From NCBI GenBank assembly GCA_021234155.1, contig JAJEKV010000004.1:18289310-18353309 (forward strand): a stretch of 64,000 nt of DNA. Reading direction: 5' to 3'. A program made the translations under genes and the position numbers. The stretch is from Isoetes taiwanensis. Its lineage: Eukaryota; Streptophyta; Lycopodiopsida; Isoetales; Isoetaceae. The notes beneath the pieces are model-generated. The model had not been told where the DNA came from. It saw nothing but the letters and a program-made list of their open reading frames with translations, and searched no databases. Positions 36,101 to 49,680 of this stretch are shown here, piece after piece. The number at the start of each line of letters is the position of its first letter. Within the stretch, counting starts at the first letter, position 1.

Positions 36101-38326
36101 ATGTCATAGGACCACGCAAAATCCTAACAATATCCTAACATTTTGGATATTGTTAGAAGGAAGGAAGTTATTGTTAGAGAAAGACCATTAAACCACGCCT
36201 ACATTTTTGCATAACAAACCATTAAGAATTGTGAGATGTATTTCTTCATGGAGGAAAGGACCATTGCAACAAATCCCCAAGCATTAAAATGGCAAGACCA
36301 TGCAATATCCTAATATTATTCCCCCATTTTGGATATCGTTAGTGGAACACCATTAAACCATTCCTACATCTTGGTATAATTTAGACCATTAAGAATTTGA
36401 GATGTAATTGTCTATGAGGAATATATAGGACCATTGCAAGAAATCCCCAAGCATTATAAAATGGCAAGACTACGCAATATCCTAACATTATCCCCCCATT
36501 TTGGATATCATTAGTGGAACACCATTAAACCATGCCTATATCTAGTTGGTACTAAGGTTCGCTATAGACGATCCAATAGTTATCCACGTCATCCAATGGT
36601 TTTAATTGTATCTAATTTATCTTATCCAATGGTTCTTTCTAACGATTTGCACTAAGAATCCAATGGTTATTTGAAAAACAAGATAACTTATTGCACTTAG
36701 ACGATTTGCACTAAGAATCCAATGGTTCTTTGAAATGCAACAAAATTCACAGACAGAGATAGCCAGAGGCAACGAAATTCAGAGACAGAATCCTAGCACT
36801 ATGCTCTCACTTACCTCGAACAGAAGCCCAAAGAAGGCCGCCCATGCCGATTCTTCCTCCTCGCCTCCAACGTGGTCGCTCGAAACCGCCAGCTGGTTCT
36901 CGGCTCCCGACTCCAACTCCATGGTCTCCTTGCTAGCTGCTCCGACCCCGCGTGGAAAACAACAAAAAAAACCCACTGCATATCCAAACCCTGGACGCCA
37001 CCGTCGACAAAATACGGTGTGAAATACGAATACATGCTATAAACCTTGGGAAACCTTATGTAACACCTCCCATTGCACTTATACGATTTGCACTAAGAAA
37101 TAGAGATGTAATTGTTGGAGCCATAAGCAAAAATACCACGCCTAACACCTTAAACCCTAAACACAAACTCCCTGAAAATTTTGCTCGCGGAAAACCTTTG
37201 CTTCCGAAGTCCACGAAGGTATCAGAGCTCCTCTGCATGGTAATCCTCTAAACTAGTGGCTAGACGTTATAGTTTGGCAGCTCCCTAATTCCAAACGATT
37301 GCATCAGAATATCTTTGTCATACTTCTGCATAGGAATCCTTTAAATCGTTGACTAAGCTTCCTAAGGAGTATGAATGCAATAGAATTGACAGGGTAGGTT
37401 TTTGCAAAATTGAATTGGGTGGAAAGATTATCTCTTAAGGGGCCTTTATTCTTGTTTAAATGGCAAACTTGTTGGAGTTCTCATTGTAAGTCCTTTCTCG
37501 CACCTTTTTACAAAGGTTATAATCTCCATAGAAAACTTTGTATCAAAGACATGACTGTATGAAGAATCATAATTTCTTAGACAACTTATGCAACAAGCAA
37601 ACAATTGTTAAGACTCCTAAGAGAACCTCCACATCCGCATGAATGTTTGGTGCTTATGACAAACAGGATTGCTGCACCATACTGTGCTCGAATGCATGAA
37701 TGCGAAGGAAGGAGGACCCTAAGTGAAGTTATGCCCTTTAGAACTTGATAGGAAGTAAAGAATTATAGATGCCACTGTGGGTTCCATCGGGATCAAAAGG
37801 GACTACTTCCTTTGTTGGTTCGCTTCCTTCAACCTCTTGTATTGCAACCTCTTGTATTTTCCCTCAGAATTACATAGTTTACAACTTTGGTTGTTTTTAC
37901 TTGTTAAACCGCCATTGAAACCAATACATGATTCAAATTAAATTCTAGTAAGAAATACATGTAACCGATTGTTTCTCTTCCTATCTCGTGCACCTCATCT
38001 CCAAGGAGCATACCGTCGACTTGGTAATGTAGGCAAGTTGTTTAAAGCACGATGCATTTTACTTGTATTGAAGACCTTGCACTTGTCAATCTTGTGTGGA
38101 ACTGAACTGCAATTCAAGAAGCTAGAAGTGTCACAGAGTGAGGCGCTCAAAAGCTGAGCTCTCCTAGCTACCGTGATGACTAAGAGTAACAGAGGTTTAG
38201 GTTTGAAGAAGCCACAATCCACAAGCAAGAGGCAGCTGAAGCTCGCCGCCGTAAGTGTGAAGCCAAGAATCCACCGGGTGTCTTGATTCCGCACTCAACA
38301 TGGTGGGATCACGATAGAGAGTCCAA
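33167..38326. other. Intergenic region upstream of gene A, copy 2
   Basis: Equivalent of 1800-7143. It includes a block nearly identical to copy 1 (about 34010-35385), ACATGTCTTTATAG repeats (35615-35985), ~175-bp repeats (36010-36545) and the C-rich stretch at 36740-37010, where intact CAG words (CAGACAG, CCAGAGG) stand against CGACAG and CCGAGG in copy 1. No gene is supported. Confidence 0.5.
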
Positions 38327-41300
38327 ATGGGCATCATTCGTGGCAAGCCTTCGCGAAAATCCAAGACCGCTGTGGAGGGATTGCATTTGCCAATGCCAAA
38401 GGTGTATTCTTGCCAATCCCCATGGCTTGTCTTTTTAGGCGCAAGTGATTATTCGCATGCATTTGGCGCATAAGTAATGCAAATCTTGGCTTCGATGTTG
38501 GGGCTGAAGTGAACATGATTGAGGATCGCGATGTGGCAATGCCTCGCACGTAAGAGGGACATGTTGGTTGCAGCCGTGTGGTCGCCGAGGAAACAGAGCA
38601 GGGGAGTGGTCGCGACACGCATATTATTTGTGAGCCGAGGGCTTTTGTTGCTCCCAAGAGCCGGGCCGTCGAAGGTGATCGCCATCTCGTTGTTTTTGCC
38701 GGCCGCGGGAAGATCGGGCTTGGACAAATGATGGAGACGAGGGAGGGGGATGATGATGCTGGGATTTTTCGGAAACCGGGCCATACTACGATGCAACCGT
38801 AGATGACCATATTCTCCCGGGCTATAATGAAGCTAGAGAATGTCCTCGAGATGCACTCGGGATCGAAAGTTTGAGAGACGACATTCTTAGAGTTCTATTC
38901 TCGCGATGAAAACAATCTAGTCTAGCTTCCCCGATCTCCCGTATGGGCAACCGGGACGGCTTTATCAATGGCCATAAAGTCCCTTCTAGTTCGAGGAGCA
39001 TGAAGCGCCTTCTAAAGCACACTGGCCTCACACCAATTCAGCGCTATGCAATTTGCTACCACAAAGCGGGCTTTCAAGGATCGAAGAACCATGTATTCGG
39101 GCCAGAAGTTGATGATGAGAGCATTGTTATCGCCCAATTGCCGTGTCCGCCCAACCCGCAGCAGCAAAGACACGGAAGGAAAGTGTACAATTTGTCGCGG
39201 ATTCCTTTGGCTTAACCGTGTTAGACAGATGTGTCCGCGTCCGCCGATTTGTTGGAATTCACTTCACACCGGAGGTTGTGGGATGACCGGCTTGGCAAAT
39301 CGGGTTGACTCGCACTGAGGTACGACATTTGTGTGGAAGCACCATGACAAAAGCGCTTTGGAGAAGTTATAGTTGATTAAGTTGCATTGTTTTGGCGCTC
39401 ATGAAACATTTTTGTCACGGAAAAATTTGGAGGCAAGCGACAAGATCTATGGAATCCAAAAGCATTGTTAGAGCTTCCAAAGAATGTGCCCCAAGTGTGA
39501 GATCGGGCATAGATGTTGGCCCGATGTTCACCCCGCAGCCTTTGGACAAGAAGGAGCATGGGACCGCTTTTGCAGCTTGAATGTGCAAATTGCTCCAATG
39601 AATTCGAGATATGAGCCCGTGATACATTGCAAGTGTGACCCGCCATTGGGCAGCGATGTTGCACGTGGATGGCTTCAAGTCGCGGCCAACAAAAGTGCAT
39701 TCGTTGAAGCGCATTCTCTAGTCGCCCTAAATGGAGATCCGATGTCGCCCGAAGTCGAGGTTTTGTTCTCCGCCATGTACATCCCGAGCGAAGCTAGTCG
39801 AGGGTGGGGGGCAGATGTGTTTGACGAAGTTCGAGGACATCATCGCGGAGAATGATTGACCGGTTGTTCCGCCACCTGTGGAATTGACTATGCTATCGAC
39901 ATCCCCGACTTCAAGGTTTGAAATTTAATAGGCATTTCATCCATGTGACTTCTTTCTTTGGTTTCATGGGAGACCACATTGCTCATTCTTAATCGCCAAA
40001 ACTTCGCAAGGTCCTTGCTTACTCTATTAAAGCCGTTGACTTATCGATTGTTGCTTACCAATGACTTCCTTTGAGTGCAGCTAGCCTAAGCCCCGCCCAT
40101 TGCTTACACTTGATATCATTTGCGGTGTGGCCTAAACCCATGCCGCTATCGCCATGTTCGACGGATGGTGGCATTTTCAAGGAGCTGCACAAGAAGTCAA
40201 GATTCCCGTGATGAGCCAAAGACAATGGAGTTCATTCTTGAGTCCATTGACAGTACAAAAGCAAAGAAAGCAACATTCGTGGAGCATGGCGTGAAGGGGA
40301 AGTCCACACTCATACGACTTCATCATTCGCGAAGGTCACGATCTTACCGCCAAGATCACCCCATTGATACGATGCACACAGCTGTTCTTGGTAAAACGCT
40401 AACCCCGCTCAAAACCCCGGAATGTCTTAGTATTGAATGTGGTCTAGTTTAACATTTTGATTATTTTTTTGTAGCAAGAGTTGTGGCAACCGCCCCGACC
40501 CCCAGATAATTGAATTGGGACTGCTCCTTCATGTGTGTGGCCAAAGACACCAACGAGGACACCTTCAAAGTTGCTAGAGGTGAGAGACGGTGACACTTCA
40601 AGACGAAGGAAGTTGAGAGGCGATTAGCCGAGGTTAAACATAACCTAACTCCTCAGATTTACGCTAATAGAAGATTTCCAGCCATCCTTTTACGCCGCTA
40701 GGGGTATTGGAAAGCGCATCTAACATCAAGCTTTTGCTCAGCTTTTATGCTGAATATGTTTTCTCGTGGTCCGATCTCTGAGGAAAGAATGCTCTTTCAT
40801 CAACCGGCCGGGCTGATTGTTGTCGCCTCATTTTTACCACCAAGGAATGGTGGCTGGTCCCAAGTAGCCCTTTGAAAGTCTTGCTAACCCGCAAGTCTCC
40901 CCGGCGGATCATGAGCTTAAGCCTTCTTCTGAGAGAATAGCAAAATCATCCATCATATGTTCGGTCGAGGCACATGATTGAGGACATTCGCAACTACTTG
41001 GGGGTATGGATGGGACATGGTGTTACTGTGTATGCAACAGCCTTTGAATTACTTTTTACATTTAGGGTTTGCTTAGTAAACTTCCGCCACTTACTAAGCA
41101 GGATGGAGAGGCTTTCTCGAAGGTTAACAAGATATGCACCAACCCCCCGCACATGGAGCTCACTTTTGCAAAATTTATAACAAACTTTTTTTTCTGAGAT
41201 TATGTGTGCTCAATCCAAGACAGAATGGTGATCTACACCCACAAAGGTGGGAGAATTTGTCATGGTCATCACTTGAAGGGGGGACTTGGTACGTACAAGT

Positions 41301-42288
41301 AACCCCAGGGATTCCCCTTGCAAGTGACCTTGTGATTCCCCTTGCAAACATACATTTATAAGCTCACCGCCCTTACCGCTTGTATGAATTGGGTCTTTTG
41401 TACATGAATTGTCCTCGCTGAACCGTTATAATGTGACATCCCTACAAGGTGGTACATTGCCACCGTAAATGAGAGGGACGACATTTTTGGGTTCTCAGGT
41501 GTTCCGCAGAGGAGAGGCGAGAGATTATTGCGTAGACTCCAATCTTGAGCGGAGAAGCCGCACTGCAGATGCCTCGCGAATGGAGCTATTGGCTGCCCGC
41601 AATTATGACCTCGGAATTGACATCCAACGGTGAGACCGTTTCAAGCATTGTTTCTTCCGTGGAACTCTTCTTCCGGTTGGCGCATCAGGTCGCCGTTGTT
41701 TCGCATTAACCCGGATGTTCATGATTGGTATTGTCGATCGATTAACATCATCATATTCAAGACAACCACCGGATCGGGCGTTGTGTTTCACGTGTCTTTA
41801 CCACAAGGTATGTCCCGCTGAAGGAAATCGTGATCGAGAAAGATAGCACCGGAAAGTGGTGTTGCAAGGAAGTGTTGGAATGACATCGGAGTGCATCAGG
41901 CCGCCAACCACCGCTAGAGAGGTTTGCATTTTAGCGGGTCAGAGATGGCACAAAGGTGGTTCTAGAGACCGTGACACTTGAAGTTCCTTCGAGATTACTT
42001 TCACTGTGTGGCCCGGCATACCTCCACACTACCCATGCCATGGGGACATAGTAAGATTGCGCCACCCCGTGGTGACTAACTTTGATGGGGACAGTCGACA
42101 CCCGGCTGACTCACGCAGGCTGCATATTCAGAATGACATGGATGAAGAGCCATGCTCATGGTTGGTTGCGCCACTATGAAGAAAGACTCGAATACCATTT
42201 GGCACAATCACCAGCAGAAGTCCCCCCGCCAGTGAGTCATTGGAAGGGTAAGCACACGCTATATATTCCTACCGATGACATAAACTAG
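38327..42288 (+). CDS. Gene A, copy 2: unrecognised multi-exon protein gene
   Basis: The better-preserved copy of gene A. Start MGIIRGKPS at 38327. A segment around 38490-38800 reads GFDVGAEVNMIEDRDVAMPR and later GRGKIGLGQMME. A 90-codon clean run (38943-39215) includes RYAICYHKAGFQGSKNH and FGPEVDDESIVIAQLP. A Cys-rich run (39484-39855) has CPKCEIGHRC and, in one frame, HCKCDPP, possibly zinc-binding. Exon 1 appears to end at 39915 (AAG before GTTTGA), exon 2 at 40390, and exon 3 spans 40475-40632 (NEDTFKVARGER). The C-terminal exon at 42082-42288 is open to the stop and ends YIPTDDIN. The protein would exceed 800 residues. It is not recognised; a domesticated transposon or a lineage-specific gene are both possible. 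Parts of the frame remain broken. Confidence 0.55.
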
Positions 42289-44250
42289 GAAAAAGCCTAG
42301 TTTGAATGCCGATGGCCATTGGCGCTAATCAGCAATGTATTTTACCGTAAATAAGAAGGGCTTTTGTTAAAGAAACATTGTCGCTAAGAACTCCTACTAT
42401 GACATTCTCAATGCCTTTGCGCTTGCATGCTAGAAATGAGCAGAGCATATAGTTTTAATCATGTTTGACTACTGGTTTATAACAGTTTTTCCAGTTCTTG
42501 TACTAGTTAACAAAGGCAAAGAAGGCAAGAAACTGAGTCCGAAAGTGTTTATGGCAAAGGCAAAGGCAAAGTGTGTGAGTTATATTTTTTATTGCAGGTT
42601 ACACCGCTATAATCAATGCAAAGCAAGTGTGTTATATCAGCAGGGTGTGCAAATACGATCCGAAAGCAACCGCTACAAACATTGTCAACAAATTATGCAT
42701 TCCCTTTGCTGATAATTCTTTTCTCACTTAGTTGTTTTTCATTAATGCGTATTAGGGTTGGTACTGTTAGCCATATTGCCATAGGACATGTTTGAACTAG
42801 TCAGAACAGCTTGCAGATGAGCATATGAAATTTGGGCCTTGCTGGAGTTACATTACACGTATTATATTGTCCATTACTAGGTTCCATATTTTTGTAGAGA
42901 CAGCTCTCATGGAGTCATGAATCCTTTATTACGTATAGTTCAATAGAGACAGCTTTGAAAAGTTCTCAATAGAGACAGCTCAATCTCCTAATAGAGACAG
43001 CTTCTAACAAATACAGAGGTCCTAGCTTCAATATCCAAGGAGTACAATGGGGTCCTAGCTTTTGAATCTCCAAATTGTACAATGGTAGTACAATGGTAAT
43101 AACTGCTAGATCCATACGCCAGTTGGGAGTGCTAGTAGTTCTCAAGATCGAGGATCCGGCAGCCTTTAAACCAAAACAAAACGAGAATAAATAACAAGGT
43201 AAGGTAGTGGAGTCCAAAAGGTGGCGCTTGAGTTGCATTATCACATGTTATCACATGTCATGTTTTAAAAGTACATAAATGAAACAAGAGCAATTCTCGT
43301 TAACCAATAGGAGAGACCGAGGCACCAAAGTTCAAGCTCTACTTTCAAGGTTGTAACTATTTTGGAGAGCAAATGAAAGGCAAAATGAGTGATAGGGAGG
43401 CTCAAGCCGAAGATCAAGTGTTGTTGCCGAAGCACCAAGGTTCGCTCTCGTTGGTGTCATAAACTTATAACAGAGCTGCAATGGAGCAAATAATGCCATA
43501 TGGTTGAGTGATTTGGATTTGTCTTTTCGGGCCAAATAATGCCATGTGGTTGAGTGAACAAGGCTCGCGCCATGTAGAAGCATCAAAACGAATCCTCGAA
43601 TGCATGCAAAGTTTTTGATGCCTAGTTCGATTGATAGATAGTTTAGAGAATATTTTTCATTGATCCGACATAGTTTTAGCAAACCGGGCGGAGTCGGAGA
43701 GGTAAAATTTGATGTAGAATCGATGGTTCCCTGAGATCAAACTAATTCTCGCTTTCACAAATAAAAACCTAACGTTATAAATCATCAATGTTACAACCTA
43801 TTATACCTCCCGACAATGGGTTATTGCCAATAATAATGTGTTACAATAGTAAGTTCAAATATTATTAACTTATAATATTAATCCTAAGATTATAAATTGT
43901 AAGGCAACCTTAAAAATCCCTCGCACTACGTGGCTCAAAAGGTTACTAAGTTCGACCGCTATTACCGGTTAGAATTAGTTGGGGTTAAAAACAGTAATGA
44001 TCTTTAGAATATTCTCGAAGATTATTTGAATATTCTAGAGATTATTGTGATAATCTCCAAAACATTCTTTTATTTTGTTATTATTTGTAGTACGGCTTTT
44101 ATCAAAAACATTGAAAACAACCCGCTTAACATAGTCCCAAGACTAGCAAAGGCAAACCAAAAATTTGCTATTTTAAACAATGTCCGACAACAAAGGCCAA
44201 AACCGCTTCATCTTTACCCATGGGTTGAAGCCCGGTGCTTATGCGGCGCC
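42289..44250. other. Non-coding region between gene A and the minisatellite, copy 2
   Basis: Equivalent of 11097-13045, with the TAGAGACAGCT series at about 42895-43005 and the AGAATATTCT cluster near 44005-44035. No gene seen. Confidence 0.45.
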
Positions 44251-45455
44251 ACGTGGCACGTTGGAGCCTAGGTGGCATGTTTGAGCCACCTTGGCACGCT
44301 TTGAGCCTAGGTGGCATGTTGGAGGCACCTTGGCATGTTGGAGCCTAGGTGGCATGTTGGAGCCAGGTGGCACGCTGGAGCCTAGGTGGCATGCTAGAGC
44401 TCACGAGGCATGTTGGAGCCTAGTTGGCATGTTGGAGCCCACGCGGGCATGTTGGAGCCTAGCCTGGCATGTTGGAGCCTATGTGGCATGTTGGTGCCTA
44501 GGTGGCATGTTGGAGCTCGCGTGGCATGTTGGAGCCTAGGTGGCATGTTTTAGCCACCTTGGCACGCTTTGAGCCGATAATGGCATGTTGGAGCCACCTT
44601 GGCATGTTGGAGCCTGTGTGGCATGTTGGAGCCTAGGTGGCATATTTGAGCCACCTTGGCATGCTTGAGCCTAGGTGGCACGCTGGAGCCAACTTGGCAT
44701 GTTGGAGCTCACGTGGCATGTTGGAGCCTGTGTGGCATGTTGGAGCCTAGGTGGCATTCTAGGTGGCATGTTGGAGCCCAGGGTGGCATGTTGGAGCCAA
44801 GGTGGCACGCTGGAGCCTAGGTGGCATGCTAGAGCCCCGAGGCATGTTGGAGCCTAGTTGGCATGTTGGAGCCTACTTGGCATGTTGAAGCCTTGGTGGG
44901 ATGTTTGAGCCTAGGTGGCATAATTGAGCCACCATGGAAGTGGAGCCTAGGTGGCATGTTGGAGCCAACTTGGCATGTTGGAGCCTCACTTGGCATGTTG
45001 GAGCCTAGGTGGCATGTTGGAGCCTAGGTGGCATGCTAGGTGCCATGTTGGAGCCCACGTGGCATGTTTGGGTGGCATGTTGGAGCCTGGCATGTTGGAG
45101 CCAAGGTGGCACATTGGAGCCTAGGTGGCATGTTGCCACCTTGGCACGCTTGAGCCTAGGTGACATGTTGGAGCCACCTTGGCATGTTGGAGCCTAGGTG
45201 GCATGTTGGAGCTCAGAGTAGTGGCATGCAGGCCGGGTGGCATGTTGGTAAGGCATGTTGGAGCCGTGGCATGTTGGCCGTAGGTGGCATGTTGGAGCTC
45301 ACGTGGCATGTTGAGCGATAGGTGGCATGTTGGAGCCTCAGGTGGCATGTTTGAGTTTGGCATGCACTAGGTGGCATGTTGGAGCCATAGGTGATATTTG
45401 CCACCTTGGCATGTTTGAGCCTAGTTGGCATGTTGGCCCGTGTGGCATGTTGGAG
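44251..45455 (+). repeat. 19-bp minisatellite, forward orientation, copy 2
   Basis: Same array as 13046-14215 (GGAGCCTAGGTGGCATGTT and variants), with a similar order of variants at the start and a different length. Non-coding despite long open frames. Confidence 0.94.
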
Positions 45456-46500
45456 CTCACGGGTCAAATACCTAAACTTGAGCTGGTGGCATGTAAGGTT
45501 CGACTACCTCATGACATGAGGTGGCATGTTGGAGGTCCAACATTGGCATCGTTGCGGGGTGGGAGCCATGTTGCCCGTTGCGGGCCGAGTTGCCCTAAAG
45601 AGAGTAGGACCCACGGGGTGGAGGTTGAAGGTTTTATCAGGTTGCATGTTGAGACATGAGGCACCTGGCCCAAAACCAGTGGCATGTTGGCAAGATGTAG
45701 TCCAATGAGCCTGCAGTGGCATGCTTGGGAGGCAAACCCCAATGTTGGAGCCTTGTTGGCATGTTGGTAGGGTTTACGCTATGGAGTTGAATTCTCCATT
45801 GTTGGAACTTGTGGCATGGTCAAAAAGATTCAAAGTGGCAAGACCGCAAAATAGAAAGACGAAAGGGGCATGTTTTAGCCAAGTGTTTGGTCCTTTTGAG
45901 GCGATACAAAGGCAAATGCCATTTGCCACCTGGCATGTTGGAATGTGGAAGAAATGGCACCCCAGGGACCAAGTTATTTGAGCCATTTTGGCATGCAAAA
46001 GAATAGGTGGAACCCTGGGAGCCAACTTGGCATGTTGGACCCTCATATAAGGCATTGTTGGAGCCGTGTTGGCATGTTGGGGTGGCATGTGGCCCTAGGT
46101 GGCATGTTGGAGCCCACGTGGGCATGTTGGTTTCCAATGGCATGTTAGATCCTCCCGAGGCATGTCGGTTGGATTAGTTGGCATGTTGGTGGCATGACTT
46201 GGCTCAAATGTTGAAGCCTTGGTGGATGTTGGAGCTTTAGGGCATAATTGAGCCACCTTCAAGATGGGTGGCACTACCTCATGGCATTGTTGGAGCCCAC
46301 GGGCAATTTTGGAGGCATGTGGGGTGGCATCTTGGAGCCCCCGTGGCATGTTGCGGCATGTTATTGTAGGTGGCATGTTGGAGAGGTCTAAGTTTTATCC
46401 ACCTTGGCACGCTTTGAGACATGGTGGCATGTCAGCGCTTGAAATGTTGGAACTTGGTCTCCGTGGTAATGTCGATGTTCCGAGTCCATTGTCGATGTTG
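45456..46500 (+). repeat. Mosaic of minisatellite and 795-bp satellite, copy 2
   Basis: Words of the 19-bp unit (GGTGGCATGTTGG) are interleaved with words of the forward 795-bp unit (CTACCTCATGACAT, CCTAAAGAGAG, TAGGGTTTACGCTATGGAG). This is the same kind of blend as 19741-20690, but on the left arm of the inverted repeat. Confidence 0.72.
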
Positions 46501-47640
46501 GAGGGGTGGGAAAGTTGCCAATGCCTCCTGGTGGAACCAGTTTCCCTATCCGGCCGTTGGATTCTCCCTAAAAAGAGGACCTTGGGGTCGGGTAAAAAGA
46601 TGCCAAGAAGGCTTTAGGGAGAACATATTCAAGGCCCTCCCACTACCTCATGGCATTGAAAAAGTGTTTTGTCGTCCAAGGTGGCACAAAGGCCGGAATG
46701 GAGTTTGGCATCTGAGCCTAAACACAAATTACCCTGGGGTAGTTGTGGCATTGTAGGGTTTACACGCTATGGAGGTCGAAGTTTTATCCGTGGCTTGCAG
46801 CCCTTGAGACATGAGCGAAGGTGGCAGCTGAAAACCGTAAAAATGTAAAACGCGGCATGAATTACCGGGGTGGTCTTACGGAGCCCTACCTCGCTTGGTC
46901 TCTCGTAAGGCAAATGCCAATTAAACTCCATTTGCGAACCCAAATTTTATTTGGAATGGGAGAATTGCCCGTCCATGGCGGAGAGTAAAAGAGAGGAAAG
47001 CAGGTTCAAAGATTCAAGCCACGGAAGGCTTTAAAGGGCTCGTAGGTGCAATGCTTCAAGGCCCTCCCACTACCTCATGACATTGTGCAAGATAAAGGTC
47101 CAATCTGGAGAGGTGTGGCCTCAAAACGCCAAACCCCGGTGCGTTGATTGGTTATTGTAGGGTTTACGTTATGGAGGTCAGTTTTATCCAGAAAGAAACA
47201 CTTGAAGACATCCGAAAGCCTTCCAAAGTTGAAAACCGAAAATCTAAACTCCAATTTAAATGGGGGGCGGAATTACTTTGGCCCCTTCGAACCGGGGTTT
47301 ACGGGAGGGCAAATGCCATGCCTCCCTTTTGGAACCCGGTTTTCCCTATCGTATAACCGCTGAATTCTCCATTCAAGTAACTTGCCCGCGGGACACGCTC
47401 AAAAAAGATTCAAGATGCCTTCCGAGAACATATAAAACCGCAGGGTCTTCAAGGCCCTTGTACAAAAAACCAAGTGTTTTGTCGTCCCTAAGGTCCAAAG
47501 GCCAGGAATGGAGATTTGACAAACCCCATGTCGTCCGGCCTTAAATTACCCTAGGGACCAAGTTTTATTCTGGCCATTTTTGAGACATGGTCGGAAAAGC
47601 CGCAGAACCCTCGGGTTAAATGAAAACGACAGATCCCGAT
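46501..47640 (+). repeat. ~795-bp satellite, forward units, copy 2
   Basis: Forward units with GGCCCTCCCACTACCTCATG near 46634 and 47059 and GGGTTTAC near 46757 and 47160. The first landmarks are only ~425 bp apart, so the units are truncated or scrambled. Homologous to 14216-15430. Confidence 0.8.
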
Positions 47641-49680
47641 TTACCGAAGGCCAATTCAATTAGAAGTGGAATGAACACATTTTGTTGTAGCAAATTTTTG
47701 GAATGAGCCCGGGATCGCCAATAGATCCAAAGTCCGTTATTATTTAATTTGCCATGGCTGGATGCGTTTTCAAAAAGGTACACCATGTCCAAGTGCAACC
47801 GGATAAAAACTCGACCTCCATAACGTAAACCCTACAATAACCCCGCAACGCATGTGGTTTGCGCTTTTGAGGCCACCCCCCGGTCGATTGGACCAGGATC
47901 TTGCACAATGTCATGAGGTAGTGGGAGGGCCTTGAAGCCGTAAGACTGAGCCCTAAAGCCTTCCAGAAGAAGTCCGACCCCAAGGTCCTCTCTTTAGGGT
48001 CTCTCGCCATGGACGGGCAACTCTCCCACCCCGAACCGTCTATCCGACCGCCAATGGACTCGGAACATCGACATTACCTTGGAGACCAAGTTTCGTGGGC
48101 AGAAGACCACCCCCGCCCCCTAAGCGCCAAAGTAGCTCATGTCCAACACGCTCAGAGTGAATTGGCCTTAGAGGGTGCGCATCACCGCCACGTAGAGGGT
48201 TCGTGTTTCTTTTGCTGCAAAAATGACCGGGTAACTTGGTCCCTAGGGTAATTTCGCTGTTTCGGACGACATGGCGAAGTCAAATCTCCATTCCGGGGCC
48301 TTTGTACTGCCCGAACGACAAAACACTTGGTTTTCTACACCGTCGACCGCAGGACACTTTGCAGTTTTATATGTTCTCCTGACAGATCTTGAATCTTTTG
48401 AGCCCGCCGAAGCAAGTTACTTGAATGGAGAATTCAACGGTCGGATAGGGAAACCGGTTCCGGAAGGGAGGCATTGGCATTTGCCCTCCCCGAGGAGCAC
48501 CGGTAGGAAAGCCTCGCCTCGGTAATTCCGACCCCATTTCGCCGGGCCGTTGCTTCGGTTTTCAATCGCAGCCTTCTCACCATGTCTCAAGTGCAATCGA
48601 TAAAACTCGACCTCCATAACGAAACCCTACAATAACCCGCAACGCATGTGGTTTATGCTTTTGAGGCCACACCGGGTCGATTGGACCGTGATCTTGCACA
48701 ATGTCATGAGGTAGTGGGAGGGCCTTGAAGCCAGAAGACGGAGCCCTAAAGCCTTCCAGAAGAAGTCCGACCCCAAGGTCCTCTCTTTAGGGTCTCTGGC
48801 CATGGACGGGCAACTCTCCCACCCCGAATCGGCTATCCGACCGCCAATGGACTCGAACATCGACATTACCTTGGAGACCAAGTTTCGCGGGCGAAGACCA
48901 CCCCCGCCCCCGAAGCCAAAGTAGCTCATGTCCAACACGCTCAGAGTGAATTGGCCTTAGCGAGGGTGCGCACATCGCCACGAGAGGGTTCGTGGTTTCT
49001 TTTGCTGCAAAAAATGACCGGGTAACTTGGTCCCTAGGGTAATTTCGCTGTTTCGGACGACATGGCAAAGTCAAATCTCCATTCCGGGGCCTTTGTACAG
49101 CCCGAACGACAAAACACTTGGTTTTCTACACCGTCGACCGCAGGACACTTTGCGGTTTTATATGTTCTCCTGACAGATCTTGAATCTTTTGAGCCTGCGC
49201 CAAGCAAGTTACTTGAATGGAGAATTCAACGGCCGGATAGGGAAACCGGTTCCGGAAGGGAGGCATTGGCATTTGCCCTCCCGAGGAGCACCGGTAGGAA
49301 AGCCTCGCTTCTGAATTCCGCACCCCATTTCGCCGGGCCTGTTGCTTCGTTTTCAATCGCAGCCTTCACCATGTCTCAAGTGCAATCGATAAAACTCGAC
49401 CTCCATAACGTGAAACCCTACAATAACCGCAACGCATTGTGGTTTGCGCTTTTGAGGCCACACCGGTCGATTGGACCGTGATCTTGCACAATGTCATGAG
49501 GTAGTGGGAGGGCCTTGAAGCCGTAAGACGGAGCCCTAAAGCCTTCCGTAAGAAGTCCCACCCCAAGGTCCCTCTTTAGGTCTCTCGCCATGGACGGGCA
49601 ACTCTCCCACCCCTTAACCGGGCCATCCGACAAATGGACTCCTAACATCGACATTACCCCCGAGACCAAGTTTCGCGGGG
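47641..49680 (-). repeat. ~795-bp satellite, reverse units, copy 2
   Basis: After the spacer (47641-47780), reverse units with CACAATGTCATGAGGTAGTG near 47907, 48696 and 49484 (spacing ~788 bp). Three units stand against seven in copy 1: a real array-length difference or an assembly collapse. Confidence 0.9.

Noticed and set aside
38334-38810. 158-codon open frame on the minus strand opposite gene A
   Set aside because: The + strand reading is coherent (GFDVGAEVNMIEDRDV and GRGKIGLGQMME) and conserved in copy 1; the minus frame is a shadow.
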